From Mycobacterium sp. UM_WGJ (GTDB taxonomy: Bacteria; Actinomycetota; Actinomycetes; Mycobacteriales; Mycobacteriaceae): a DNA stretch of 37,276 bases. The notes beneath the pieces were generated by a model. It had not been told where the DNA came from, made no database searches, and saw only the letters and a program-made list of their open reading frames with translations. The stretch covers positions 1 to 37,276 of the forward strand of contig NZ_AUWR01000048.1 of the NCBI RefSeq assembly GCF_000455125.1, given 5' to 3'. Below, piece by piece: positions 8,195 to 16,722 of the stretch (positions within the stretch are counted from its first letter, which is position 1; each line of letters opens with the position of its first letter). Position numbers and translations under genes: made by a program.

Positions 8195-9144
8195 TTCGCC
8201 CCCTCGGCCGGCAACGGCTTGCTGACCACCGTCAGGTCGTCGACGCGCCAAGTCCCCGAGGTCTGCACGAACACGACTTCGACGGTAGCGCTGATCAGGC
8301 GCTCCTTTCCGGCTGTGCCGCGCTGGCCCTGTAAGAACAGCAGCATGGTGGCGCGGTGCGGAGTCGCGTTGATCACCGCGGCATCGGTCACCCGGTAGAA
8401 GTTCGGAACCGGCTGGGCATCGCGGATCGCGTCCTGCTGAGGCACCAGTTGCTGACGATATTTTTCGGTGGCCAACGACTGCGCACGTTCGAAGTCGTCC
8501 TGCAGGGTCTCCGGGTCGTAGGACAACATGTCCGCCACGATCTTGGGTCCCTGTCTGGCGATCTCAGCCTGGGCCAGAACCGATTTGTGGTCGTTCTGAT
8601 AGACCACGCTGTACGCCGCGCCGGCAGCGGCGAGGCTCAGCGCCGCCGCTGCCACGAATACCCTGGCAGTCACGGCTCGGACGTTCGCCGGTGGCTTGCG
8701 CTCGCCGGCCTGGCGTACCTCGGTGCGGGCCAGCACATCGGCGAAGGTACGCCCCCGGCGGTCCCGCATCGGCCAAAGCCAGCCCAGCAGGACCGGCACC
8801 GTGTCGAGCAGGTGCGCGACCTCACGAAGCAACAGTCGGCTCACACCGACCGCCGGAGCCGAGCTTGCGCCACGGACCACTTCGATGCCGGTGACGGCGC
8901 GGCCCAGGCTCCACCCCTTGAGCGCCGGCAGAAAAATTCGATTGACCTCGGTCGCCAGGAACGCCAGCCCCGCGATTCCTGACGCGACCCACCGCCAGAG
9001 GCTGTCGGACGGCAGGCACAGGGCGAGCATGCCGGTGCTCGCCATCACCGCCGACCCCGGCAGCAGATCGATGGCGAGCGCCGTTGCGCGGGACCGCCAG
9101 CCGGCCGGCTGCAGACGCGGAGCGTCGGCCGCGGTGTCGGTCAC
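8191..9144 (-). CDS. RDD-domain Mas fusion protein of mce1 (Rv0176-like)
   Basis: A 317-residue protein in two parts. Residues about 10-140 form an RDD-type membrane domain: RSRATALAIDLLPGSAVMAS contains the first helix with its Asp, and the block ends in MRDRRGRTFADVLARTEV. Residues about 155-317 are a Mas unit with a membrane helix (FVAAAALSLAAAGAAYSVVY) and an extracytoplasmic domain ending in GTWRVDDLTVVSKPLP. I recall Rv0176 as about 320 residues with the same architecture, so this pins the operon as mce1. The GTG at 9144 overlaps the previous stop (GTGA); an in-frame open frame reaching back to 9483 only runs through the upstream gene. Confidence 0.85.
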   Translation of the reverse strand: MTDTAADAPRLQPAGWRSRATALAIDLLPGSAVMASTGMLALCLPSDSLWRWVASGIAGLAFLATEVNRIFLPALKGWSLGRAVTGIEVVRGASSAPAVGVSRLLLREVAHLLDTVPVLLGWLWPMRDRRGRTFADVLARTEVRQAGERKPPANVRAVTARVFVAAAALSLAAAGAAYSVVYQNDHKSVLAQAEIARQGPKIVADMLSYDPETLQDDFERAQSLATEKYRQQLVPQQDAIRDAQPVPNFYRVTDAAVINATPHRATMLLFLQGQRGTAGKERLISATVEVVFVQTSGTWRVDDLTVVSKPLPAEGAK

Positions 9145-9779
9145 CTGGCCACCTGGTCGAGCTTCGCGATCCGGTACTGCCCGTCCTCGCGAACCATCTG
9201 GGCCCGCAGCCGGTATCCGACCTCTTTGCCCTGAGTTTCGATGTTGTTGATCTTGACGCGGAATGCCACCAGGACGTCGACGGAGCCGTCCGGGTTGTTG
9301 CGCTCGACGGCAGCGCCCATCTCGGTGACATCGGCGTGCACCTTTGCCGCCTGGTAGGCGTGCACGAACATCTCCGCGTACAAGGTCACCTGGGTGCGGA
9401 ACTCGCCGGCCGTGCAGTTCAGGATCTTCTGCTGCGCCAGCGCGATGTCCCGCCCGTCCGGCGCCTGGGTGGCCAGCACGCACTCCTTGGCCGCTGCAAT
9501 CGCTTCGGCATTGTCGCGGTCCAGTTGCCGGCTTGCCGCGTGGTCGCGCAGGCCGACGAAGCCGGCGGCCACCAAACCCGCTGCGAACAGCAGTAACAGC
9601 ACACAGATACCCGCCTGTTGGCGACGGCCCAGACGCGACGGTGCCGGTTGGGCGTCTACCGCCGCCGAGTCGGTCGACTCCTGCGGAGCTTCCTGCTCCG
9701 TCTCCGCCACTACATTCTCAGCGTCCAGCGCGTCCCGCGCCGGGGTCTCTGCAGTCTGCTGGTCCTCGTCCGTGCTCAC
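9141..9779 (-). CDS. Mce-associated membrane protein, first Mas of mce1 (Rv0175-like)
   Basis: A 212-residue Mas protein with an acidic N-terminus (about 1-60, Glu/Ala/Thr rich), a membrane helix at about 66-88 (AGICVLLLLFAAGLVAAGFV) and an extracytoplasmic domain ending in EDGQYRIAKLDQVAR. The GTG at 9779 makes a GTGA overlap with the mce1F stop. An ATG 27 bases further upstream (MEGDAGTVP) is possible but would overlap mce1F more deeply. Length agrees with the 213 residues I recall for Rv0175. Confidence 0.85.
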   Translation of the reverse strand: MSTDEDQQTAETPARDALDAENVVAETEQEAPQESTDSAAVDAQPAPSRLGRRQQAGICVLLLLFAAGLVAAGFVGLRDHAASRQLDRDNAEAIAAAKECVLATQAPDGRDIALAQQKILNCTAGEFRTQVTLYAEMFVHAYQAAKVHADVTEMGAAVERNNPDGSVDVLVAFRVKINNIETQGKEVGYRLRAQMVREDGQYRIAKLDQVAR

Positions 9780-11368
9780 CGGAACGGTGCCAGCATCCCC
9801 TTCCATGCGTCGTCTCCTATGTTCATCGAGTTCTCGACGGAGTATTCGACGCCGTCTGGCCCCACCGCCTGGCCACTCTGCGGATTGTAGATCGCGGATG
9901 GACCCCCACCGGGGGTGTAGATGCAGGGGTTGGGTTGTTGCCCATTGCACTGCACGCTACCCGTCCCCGGCCGGGACAGCGGGTCGCTGGTCGGCGGCGG
10001 TGTCGCCGGCACCATGTCCGCGGGTAGCGGGTTCAGGCCGGTGTTGACCGATGGCGCCGGGATCACGTGACCCGGCTCGACGGGCTGGTCACAGCGAGCG
10101 CCCAGCGCCGGGCAGTTCCGGATCTGGTTGGGGTCGCCGTACCAGGGGTTGGTGCCCAGCGGGACGTACGGCTTGTCGCTGCGGCATTCCTTGGGTGTCG
10201 GGGCGCGCTTACCGGGCACATCCACACATGGGATGTTGCGGACACCGCGAACATTGTTGGCCGGGGTGTCCTGAGGGATCCGGCAGGCCACGTCCGGCAG
10301 CTCCGCCGGGCTGGTGTCTGCAAACGCCCGCCACTCCGACGCCGGCAGAAAGCCGGTAAAGCAGGGCGGGGGCGAGTTCAGGCTCAAGCCCGGAACCGGC
10401 ACCGGGAAGATGGGGCCGGGGAACGCCCCGAGCGCAACGCCCATCGAGCCTCGGCCCGGGTAGGTGGCGGTCACGGTCTGGATGATCGACCCGGCCTGCG
10501 GGAGGAAGACCAGCACCTGCTCGGTGTTCCGGTTGTACCGCTTGGACATCTCCGTCAGGATCGCCATGTTGGCCATGAGCTGCGGCAGCGAGTCCTTGGT
10601 CTCGCTGAACACCGTGTGCACCTGGTCGATCAACGGCGGCAGGTCCGAGACGATGTGTTTCACCGTGTCTTCACGGCTCGCCGCCTGACTGGCCAGCACA
10701 TTCAGGTTGCGCGCCCATTGGTGAATCGCGTCGCCGGATTGGGTCTGGCTCTCGATGATCGGCGCCGATTTCTCCACGATGGCGTCGACGTCATCCAGAT
10801 TCGCCGTGAAGTCACCGACGATGGCCTGCGTCGCGTCGACGAGGCGTTGCAGTGACGGGCCCAATCCACCGACCGCCGTCGCGGTCTCGTCCAGCAGCGA
10901 CGAGATCTTTCCGGTGGGCAGCGCCGCCAATCCGCGATTGGCGGTGTCCAGCGCCGGACCGATCGCCGACGGGACGGTGCTCTTGGTGATCGTCTGGCCG
11001 GCCTTCAAATATTGGCTCGGGTTGTCGGCGGACACCAGATCGAGGTACTGCTCGCCGATCGCCGACACCGAGTGCACATTGGCACTGGTGTCGACCGGGA
11101 TCTTGTACTTGCTGGAGATCTGGAACGTGGCCTGCGCCCCGGTCTCGGTCGGTTCCACGCTGGTGACCCGGCCGATGATCGTCCCGCGGTAGGTCACGTT
11201 GGCGGTCTTGTACAAACCGCCTGCCTCGGGCAGATCGGCCTTCAGCGAGTACTGGCCCACGCCGGCCAGCGTCGGCAGCCGCAGGTAGTAGACACCCAAC
11301 ACCAGCAGCGACACCGCCGTCAGGATGCTGAAGATAACCAGCTGGCGCTTGATCTGTGGTTTCAGCAA
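9776..11368 (-). CDS. mce1F: Mce1F, substrate-binding subunit of the Mce1 lipid importer
   Basis: A 530-residue protein. The membrane anchor is at about 8-28 (RQLVIFSILTAVSLLVLGVY). The MlaD-like domain (about 40-120) contains GGLYKTANVTYRGTIIGRV and SAIGEQYLDLVS, and the helical region extends to about 300. The last 200 residues are rich in Pro and Gly with several cysteines (PPPCFTGF, VACRIPQ, IPCVDVPGK, NCPALGARCDQP), as in Mce1F. The start is TTG at 11368, which overlaps the lprK stop by 7 bases. The stop overlaps the first mas gene. The Mce1 system imports fatty and mycolic acids in M. tuberculosis; the role here follows by homology. Confidence 0.93.
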   Translation of the reverse strand: MLKPQIKRQLVIFSILTAVSLLVLGVYYLRLPTLAGVGQYSLKADLPEAGGLYKTANVTYRGTIIGRVTSVEPTETGAQATFQISSKYKIPVDTSANVHSVSAIGEQYLDLVSADNPSQYLKAGQTITKSTVPSAIGPALDTANRGLAALPTGKISSLLDETATAVGGLGPSLQRLVDATQAIVGDFTANLDDVDAIVEKSAPIIESQTQSGDAIHQWARNLNVLASQAASREDTVKHIVSDLPPLIDQVHTVFSETKDSLPQLMANMAILTEMSKRYNRNTEQVLVFLPQAGSIIQTVTATYPGRGSMGVALGAFPGPIFPVPVPGLSLNSPPPCFTGFLPASEWRAFADTSPAELPDVACRIPQDTPANNVRGVRNIPCVDVPGKRAPTPKECRSDKPYVPLGTNPWYGDPNQIRNCPALGARCDQPVEPGHVIPAPSVNTGLNPLPADMVPATPPPTSDPLSRPGTGSVQCNGQQPNPCIYTPGGGPSAIYNPQSGQAVGPDGVEYSVENSMNIGDDAWKGMLAPFR

Positions 11369-12531
11369 TTCCGGTCAGCCCTTTCCACATACGGACCGCC
11401 GGGCGCGGTGGCCGGGTTCGGCGTGTACCGAACGTCCGGGATCATCTTCGCGGGGTCGTGACCAAAGGACTGCTCCAACGCCCGCAGCATCCCCGAGAAA
11501 CCGGTTCCGGTCAGGATCGCGTTGTCGATGGCCGCGTAACTCAGGTCCACCACGAGCGAGGTGTTGATGAAGTCACCGCGCACGGCCTTGAAGGCACCGT
11601 CGACGTGATACGGCGCGGTGATCATCACCTGCAGCAGGTCAGGCAGGTAAGGCGAAGCCTTGCGCAGTTCGCGTGCCGGGCACTGCATCGAGGTCAGCAC
11701 CTGGTGCAGATCGGACCGCGCAGGTGCGATCTGCTGGTTGACCTGTGTGCCCATGGCGCCCAGCGCCTCGACGGCGTCGATGAAGATCGACTGTTGCGCG
11801 TTGAAGTACTTGAACAACGGCGGGAAGTCGGTCAGGGCCTTGTCGAGGCTGTCGTTGTGCGAACCGAAGTAACTCAGCAACCGGTTGCTGGAGTCGATCG
11901 CCCGCGTGATGTCCTCACGCTGATCGTTGAGGCTCCCGATGAACGTGTCCAGCTTGGTCAGGAAGGCCCGGATCTCATCGCCCCGCCCATTGGACAGCGC
12001 GGCGAACTCCGTGGTGATGGTGTCCAGGTCCGACAACCCACCTCGTTGCAGCAGCAGCGCCAGCCCAGCCAGGGTCCGCTCGATCGTCGGGTAGGACGAG
12101 GAACTGCTCATCCCGATGGTGTCACCGTTGCGGAGTTCACCCTCGGGGTTCTCCGGGGCCCTCAACTCGATGTGCTGCGAACCCAACAAGCTGGTCTGGC
12201 CGATCTTGGCCGTCGCGTTGCGCGGCAGGTGGACATCGCGGTTCAGCCGCAGCTTGAGTGTGGCGACCCAGTTCTTGAGCTCGATGCGCTCCACCGCGCC
12301 GACGAAGACGTCGGCGACCAGTACGCGGCTGTTGCCGTTGAGCGCCAAGGTGTCGGGCACCTGCACGTAGACCGTGTAGGCGCCGGGTCCACTACCCGGT
12401 CCGCCGGGCAAGGACACGTTGGCGATCCCGCGCCAGCTGCTGCACGACGACAGCGTCAGAGCGGCCATCAGCAGTACCAGCGCCTGCAAGCCGCGGCGGC
12501 TGACCGTCTTCATCGCGGTACTCCGTCCCAT
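11362..12531 (-). CDS. lprK: LprK/Mce1E, Mce1 lipoprotein subunit
   Basis: A 389-residue lipoprotein. The signal peptide contains LQALVLLMAALTLSSC, with the canonical lipobox LSSC and acceptor Cys30. The MlaD-like domain (about 45-130) has VADVFVGAVERIELKNWVAT and TSLLGSQHIELRAP, followed by a helical region. It ends in PNPATAPGGPYVERADRNC. The ATG at 12531 shares its A with the TAA stop of mce1D (TAATG). A second ATG 18 bases inside (MKTVSRRG) would also leave an intact signal peptide. Length agrees with the 390 residues I recall for LprK. Confidence 0.93.
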   Translation of the reverse strand: MGRSTAMKTVSRRGLQALVLLMAALTLSSCSSWRGIANVSLPGGPGSGPGAYTVYVQVPDTLALNGNSRVLVADVFVGAVERIELKNWVATLKLRLNRDVHLPRNATAKIGQTSLLGSQHIELRAPENPEGELRNGDTIGMSSSSSYPTIERTLAGLALLLQRGGLSDLDTITTEFAALSNGRGDEIRAFLTKLDTFIGSLNDQREDITRAIDSSNRLLSYFGSHNDSLDKALTDFPPLFKYFNAQQSIFIDAVEALGAMGTQVNQQIAPARSDLHQVLTSMQCPARELRKASPYLPDLLQVMITAPYHVDGAFKAVRGDFINTSLVVDLSYAAIDNAILTGTGFSGMLRALEQSFGHDPAKMIPDVRYTPNPATAPGGPYVERADRNC

Positions 12532-14096
12532 TAGCCGTCACCTCGCGGTGCCAGCGGTGCCACCGGCCCGGGGACCACGTTCGGACCCGGCGGCGGCGGT
12601 GCAATCGGTGCCTGGCCGGGCGGCAAACCGATGAACGGCAGCGGCCCTGCGGACTCGTCATACGAGTTAGGCGGCCCAGGCGGAGTCTGGTACTGCGAGT
12701 CGACCGGAGCCGGGTCGGGTCCGCCCATCAACTGCGCCAACGACTCTGGCGTAAGCAGCCGCGCGGTGTCGTGGCCGGGCTCCACACCCTGCATGCCCGG
12801 CGCGGTGATCCAGCCCGGCTGGGTGTTGCGGTGCGAGGTGGGGGTGTCGGGCACCCAGATGCCCGGGACGGTGGTGTCCTTGTACCCCGGAGGCGGCTGC
12901 AGGCGCGGCTCGGAGTAGGCGATCTCTTTCGGCGTGGTGTACGCGCTGTTCCAGATGTTGATACCGAACGGCAGGTAGTTGAACTTGATCGCGTCGGCCA
13001 CCGGTGCCAGGTATTCCGCACACAGTTCCGCGGAGTCCTGGTAACCCAGTCGGCTGCCGGCCTGGATAGCGCTGCACAGGAACTGCATCGGGTTCGCGAA
13101 GTTCGCGATGACCGGGTTGCTGAGCACCATGCCCTGTGCCGGGTGGTAGATCTCGTCGACGCCCGCCAGCACGTTCGGCAGGATGTGCAACGCGGTCTCG
13201 AAGCCCTCCAGCGCCTCGGGCTGGGTGATCGCCGTGCTGACCTGCTCCACGTTGTTGATGCTCTGCACCAGCGGCTTGGCGTTCTGGTTGAGGAACGCCT
13301 TGATGATCGTCATGGTGGCGTAGAACTGGTCGGTGGCCGTCGCCAGGGCCTGGTCGGTGCTGTTCAAGTTGTTGGTGAACTTGGCCAGATCGTGGTTGAG
13401 CGCGACGAACTGCTGGTCGTTATGGTCCAGTGCCTTGACGAACAGCGACAGGCTGCGCACCACTGCGAAGAAGTCGCCGCGGCCCTTGTTCAGCGCTGTC
13501 AGCGCGGAGGAGAGGCTGTCGAAGGCGGTGTTGATCTCCGAACCCTTGCCCGAGAGGCTGTCGGCGAAGGTCTCGATGGCCTCACCGATCGGGCCCTTGG
13601 GCTGCTCGGCCGTGGGCCCGAGCTTGTTGATGATGTTGGTGACGTCGTTGCGCAGGGTGTCCCATTCGACCGGGACCTCGGTGCGCTCCTCGGGGATCAC
13701 CGCTTTGTCGGCCAACACCGGCCCGCCCCGGTAGGGGGGCTCGAGCTGGATGGTCCGCGACGCCACCAGGGTCGGGTTCAAGATGATCGCCGAGGCGTCG
13801 GCGGGCACCTTGTACTTGTTGTTGTAGTGCAGGGTGACCTTCATGTGGTCACCCGCCGGCTCGATCTTGTCGATCGCGCCCACGCGAACACCCATGATCT
13901 GTACCGCGTCACCGGGATACAGCGCGTCGGTCTGCGGGAAGTAGGCGACCACGGTGGTGCTGTTCAGCTTCCGGAACAGCTGCACACCGCCGAAGCCGGC
14001 CGCCAGCACCAAGGCCAGCAGCAACGATCCGATGATCACCGTCTTGCGCGAACGCTCGGGAAGCTGCCGGTTGCGGATATCAAAGATGGTGCTCAC
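12531..14096 (-). CDS. mce1D: Mce1D, substrate-binding subunit of the Mce1 lipid importer
   Basis: A 521-residue protein with a short basic cytoplasmic end (MSTIFDIRNRQLPERSRK), a membrane anchor (VIIGSLLLALVLAAGFGGV) and an MlaD-like domain (about 45-130; GDAVQIMGVRVGAIDKIEP, SRTIQLEPPY). A long helical portion follows to about 350. The tail after about residue 395 is dominated by Pro and Gly (PPGQAPIAPPPPGP). The GTG at 14096 overlaps the mce1C stop (GTGA). Position and length agree with Rv0172. Confidence 0.93.
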   Translation of the reverse strand: MSTIFDIRNRQLPERSRKTVIIGSLLLALVLAAGFGGVQLFRKLNSTTVVAYFPQTDALYPGDAVQIMGVRVGAIDKIEPAGDHMKVTLHYNNKYKVPADASAIILNPTLVASRTIQLEPPYRGGPVLADKAVIPEERTEVPVEWDTLRNDVTNIINKLGPTAEQPKGPIGEAIETFADSLSGKGSEINTAFDSLSSALTALNKGRGDFFAVVRSLSLFVKALDHNDQQFVALNHDLAKFTNNLNSTDQALATATDQFYATMTIIKAFLNQNAKPLVQSINNVEQVSTAITQPEALEGFETALHILPNVLAGVDEIYHPAQGMVLSNPVIANFANPMQFLCSAIQAGSRLGYQDSAELCAEYLAPVADAIKFNYLPFGINIWNSAYTTPKEIAYSEPRLQPPPGYKDTTVPGIWVPDTPTSHRNTQPGWITAPGMQGVEPGHDTARLLTPESLAQLMGGPDPAPVDSQYQTPPGPPNSYDESAGPLPFIGLPPGQAPIAPPPPGPNVVPGPVAPLAPRGDG

Positions 14097-15697
14097 GGGC
14101 GCTCACTCCCTCGCGCGCCACCGCCGCCACCGGGCGTGCTGTTGCCACCTTCGCCCGGGGTGATGAACGGTGCGGGTAGTTGGTTGCCGGGTCCGGGCGG
14201 TGCCGGAGGTCCGGGGGCCAAGGGTGCCGGGGGCGGTGCTGCGCCCGGGTTGGCCGCGGCCGGGCCCGACACCGGGCCCAAGGGCTCGGTGCGTCCGCCG
14301 GGGTTGGCGTCGGGCATCGGAACCGGAGTACCCGGCACCAATGGCGGCGTCTCACCCGGGCGACCCGCGATAGAGATGCCCGGCGATGACGGGATGCCAT
14401 CGGGGTTCGCCGGCGAGACCAACACGTCGGTCGGGCCGGGGTACGGTCCGCTTCGTCCGAACGGGCCGTCATTCGGGTCCAGGTTGGCGCACGGCAGCGG
14501 GTTGCCCGGGGTCGGGAACATGCCCGCGGCAGGTGCGTAGGAGCATGGAGATCCCGGCGCGACTGCGGGCCCCGGGTGCTCGGGCGTGCCCTCGATCACC
14601 TGAGGAGCAGGCGGCGGGGCACCGTTGGCGAACCGGGTTCCGTTCGGGTCCGGGTAGCGGAACTCGGGCAAGCCGGCGTTGCGCCAGAATTCCTCGGGCG
14701 AGATGCCGCGCTTCTTGAACGCCGCGTCGACCCACGGCTGCAGGATCCAGTAGGGGATCAGGTTCAGGGTCGAGACTTTGAAGTACGGTCCCGATGCCAT
14801 CGCCTCGTTGACGATCGTCAGGTACCTACCCAAGATGGTGAACATCTCCCGGAGGTCATCCTGGCGCCGGACCAGCATGCCGGTGATGTTGGAGGCCTCT
14901 TCGAACACATGGTTCAGATCCAAGCCCGGGTTGTCCCGGACCAGGCCCTGAACCTGTTCGCCGAAGTACGCGATGTTGCCGAGCAACGCCGAGATCGCCT
15001 GGCTGCGCTGGTTGACCGCGGCCGACAGGGTCTGGGTGTTGCGCAACAGCGCATCGATCTGCCCGCTGCGGGCGCCGACGACGCTCGCGATTTGGTTGCT
15101 CTGGGCCAGCAAGTGAGTGATCTCGTCGTCCCGCTTGCCGATGGTGTCGGAGAACTTCGCGACACCATCCAGCGCGGCGCTCAGGTCGGGAGAGGTCTGC
15201 TCGACGGTTTCCGAGAGCACCTTCAACGACTTCTTGACCGTGTCGATGTCCCAGCCGGAAGCGGCCTTGGTCGCGTCGAAGACCGCGTCATAGAGCTGAT
15301 AGGGCGTGGTGCTCTGGCCCAGCGGCAGGACCGCTTGCGGGGCGATGCGGTGCTCGCCCTTCGGTTCGATCGACAGGACCTTCTTGCCCAAGATGGTGTC
15401 GGTCTTGACTCCGATGATGCTGTCGCTGCCGATCGGGTTGGCCCCGACCGAGAACTTCACCAGCACGTGGTCGCCGGCGATGGACAGGTCCTGGACCTTG
15501 CCGACGTCCACGCCCGAGATGCGCACCTTATCCCCGGCGGTCAGGCCGCCGGTGTCGGAGAGCTCGCCGTAGTAACTGGGCTCGGCGAAAAGCATCGGCA
15601 CCGTGGTGAAGGTCTGCCCCACCAGGGTGACCAACGCCAGCGTCGCGACGCCGATGATGCCGATCCGTGCCCGGTTGGGCGGTTCCAGAGTTCTCAC
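14093..15697 (-). CDS. mce1C: Mce1C, substrate-binding subunit of the Mce1 lipid importer
   Basis: A 534-residue protein starting VRTLEPPNRARIGIIGVATL, which closely resembles the start of M. tuberculosis Mce1C as I remember it. A membrane anchor (about 10-32), an MlaD-like domain (GGLTAGDKVRISGVDVGKV, TDTILGKKVLSIEP) and a helical region to about 340 come first. The final 190 residues are Pro/Gly rich (AAPPPAPLAPGPPAPPGPG). The GTG at 15697 lies in a GTGA overlap with the mce1B stop. An in-frame ATG-equivalent start at 15730 would only add residues read through mce1B, so it is rejected. Confidence 0.93.
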   Translation of the reverse strand: MRTLEPPNRARIGIIGVATLALVTLVGQTFTTVPMLFAEPSYYGELSDTGGLTAGDKVRISGVDVGKVQDLSIAGDHVLVKFSVGANPIGSDSIIGVKTDTILGKKVLSIEPKGEHRIAPQAVLPLGQSTTPYQLYDAVFDATKAASGWDIDTVKKSLKVLSETVEQTSPDLSAALDGVAKFSDTIGKRDDEITHLLAQSNQIASVVGARSGQIDALLRNTQTLSAAVNQRSQAISALLGNIAYFGEQVQGLVRDNPGLDLNHVFEEASNITGMLVRRQDDLREMFTILGRYLTIVNEAMASGPYFKVSTLNLIPYWILQPWVDAAFKKRGISPEEFWRNAGLPEFRYPDPNGTRFANGAPPPAPQVIEGTPEHPGPAVAPGSPCSYAPAAGMFPTPGNPLPCANLDPNDGPFGRSGPYPGPTDVLVSPANPDGIPSSPGISIAGRPGETPPLVPGTPVPMPDANPGGRTEPLGPVSGPAAANPGAAPPPAPLAPGPPAPPGPGNQLPAPFITPGEGGNSTPGGGGGARGSERP

Positions 15698-16722
15698 TGG
15701 GGCGTGCACCTCCCCGTCGGCTGCTGCCACAGACGAGCGTTGCGGATCGGGCCGCCTGCCTGCAGTCCGGGAAGCTTGATGGTCACGTCGCAGAGATAGA
15801 AGTTGAAGAAGTCACCGTAGACACCGGTGCGTCCGATCAGCTTCATCGCCTTGGGAATCTTCTGCAGAATCTGGTCGACATCGTCGAGCCGGTCGGGCGG
15901 CTCCGGACCGGCGACCGGGAAGATGCTGTGCAGCTGCTTGCGGTTGTCGGCCAGCAGATCTGCGAGGTTACCGGCAGCGTTACCGAACTCCGCCGTGCCG
16001 TTGGCCAGGCCCGGGGCGTGGCTGTTCAGCCCCTTGACCAGTTTGTCGAAGTTGTCGACCGTCTCGTCGAAGGTCTGCCGATGCCGGACCGCGGTGTCCA
16101 GGACCACGTTCAGGTTCTTGACCACTTCACCGATGGCTGCGTCCCGGTCGGCGATGTGGGCAGTCAGCTGAGCGGTCTGCTGGAGGATGTCGTTGATGGT
16201 GCCGCCCTGGCCCTGGAAGACCGTGACGATGGTGGACGCGATGGTGTTGATCTTCTCGGGGTCCAGTGCGCGGAACACCGGTTTGAACCCGCCGATCAGC
16301 GCATCCAGGTCCAGCGCCGGCTCGGTGCGGGAGGCGGGGATGAAGCCGCCGATGGGTAGCCGCTGGTCGGCGCCCTCGCCATCGCCCCGCTTGAGCTCCA
16401 GGTACCGGTTGCCGATGAGGTCGGAGTAGCGGATCTGTGCGGTGGTGGACTGAAACAGCGGCAGCGAACGGTCGACGTCGAAGTCCACCACTGCCCGACG
16501 TCCACCGTCGACCAGCTTGACCTTCTTGACCTTGCCGATCTCGACCCCGGAGGCACGCACGAACTGTCCCGGGCGCAGGCCGCTGGCGTTGCTGAATTCG
16601 GCGGAGTAGCCGGCCGTCCGGTCGAACCGGATCTGCCCGAAGACCACGACGAGTCCGACCGTGAAGAGCAGCAGCACCGAGCCGACGGCGCCGAGTTTGA
16701 GGGCGGTTCTGGTGATGTTCAT
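15694..16722 (-). CDS. mce1B: Mce1B, substrate-binding subunit of the Mce1 lipid importer
   Basis: A 342-residue protein with a membrane anchor (about 8-30; LGAVGSVLLLFTVGLVVVFG), an MlaD-like domain (about 35-115; LRPGQFVRASGVEIGKVKKV, YSDLIGNRYLELKRG) and a helical region. The end is compact, without a Pro-rich tail (FYLCDVTIKLPG...RLWQQPTGRCTPQ). The ATG at 16722 overlaps the mce1A stop (ATGA). Length matches the roughly 346 residues of Rv0170. The two C-terminal cysteines could form a disulfide outside the membrane. Confidence 0.93.
   Translation of the reverse strand: MNITRTALKLGAVGSVLLLFTVGLVVVFGQIRFDRTAGYSAEFSNASGLRPGQFVRASGVEIGKVKKVKLVDGGRRAVVDFDVDRSLPLFQSTTAQIRYSDLIGNRYLELKRGDGEGADQRLPIGGFIPASRTEPALDLDALIGGFKPVFRALDPEKINTIASTIVTVFQGQGGTINDILQQTAQLTAHIADRDAAIGEVVKNLNVVLDTAVRHRQTFDETVDNFDKLVKGLNSHAPGLANGTAEFGNAAGNLADLLADNRKQLHSIFPVAGPEPPDRLDDVDQILQKIPKAMKLIGRTGVYGDFFNFYLCDVTIKLPGLQAGGPIRNARLWQQPTGRCTPQ

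Noticed and set aside
12771-14540. A 589-codon open frame on the + strand opposite mce1D and mce1C
   Set aside because: Its protein is His/Val/Arg/Gly-rich with no recognisable domain, and it mirrors two well-supported mce genes. It is the usual antisense shadow of high-GC coding sequence.
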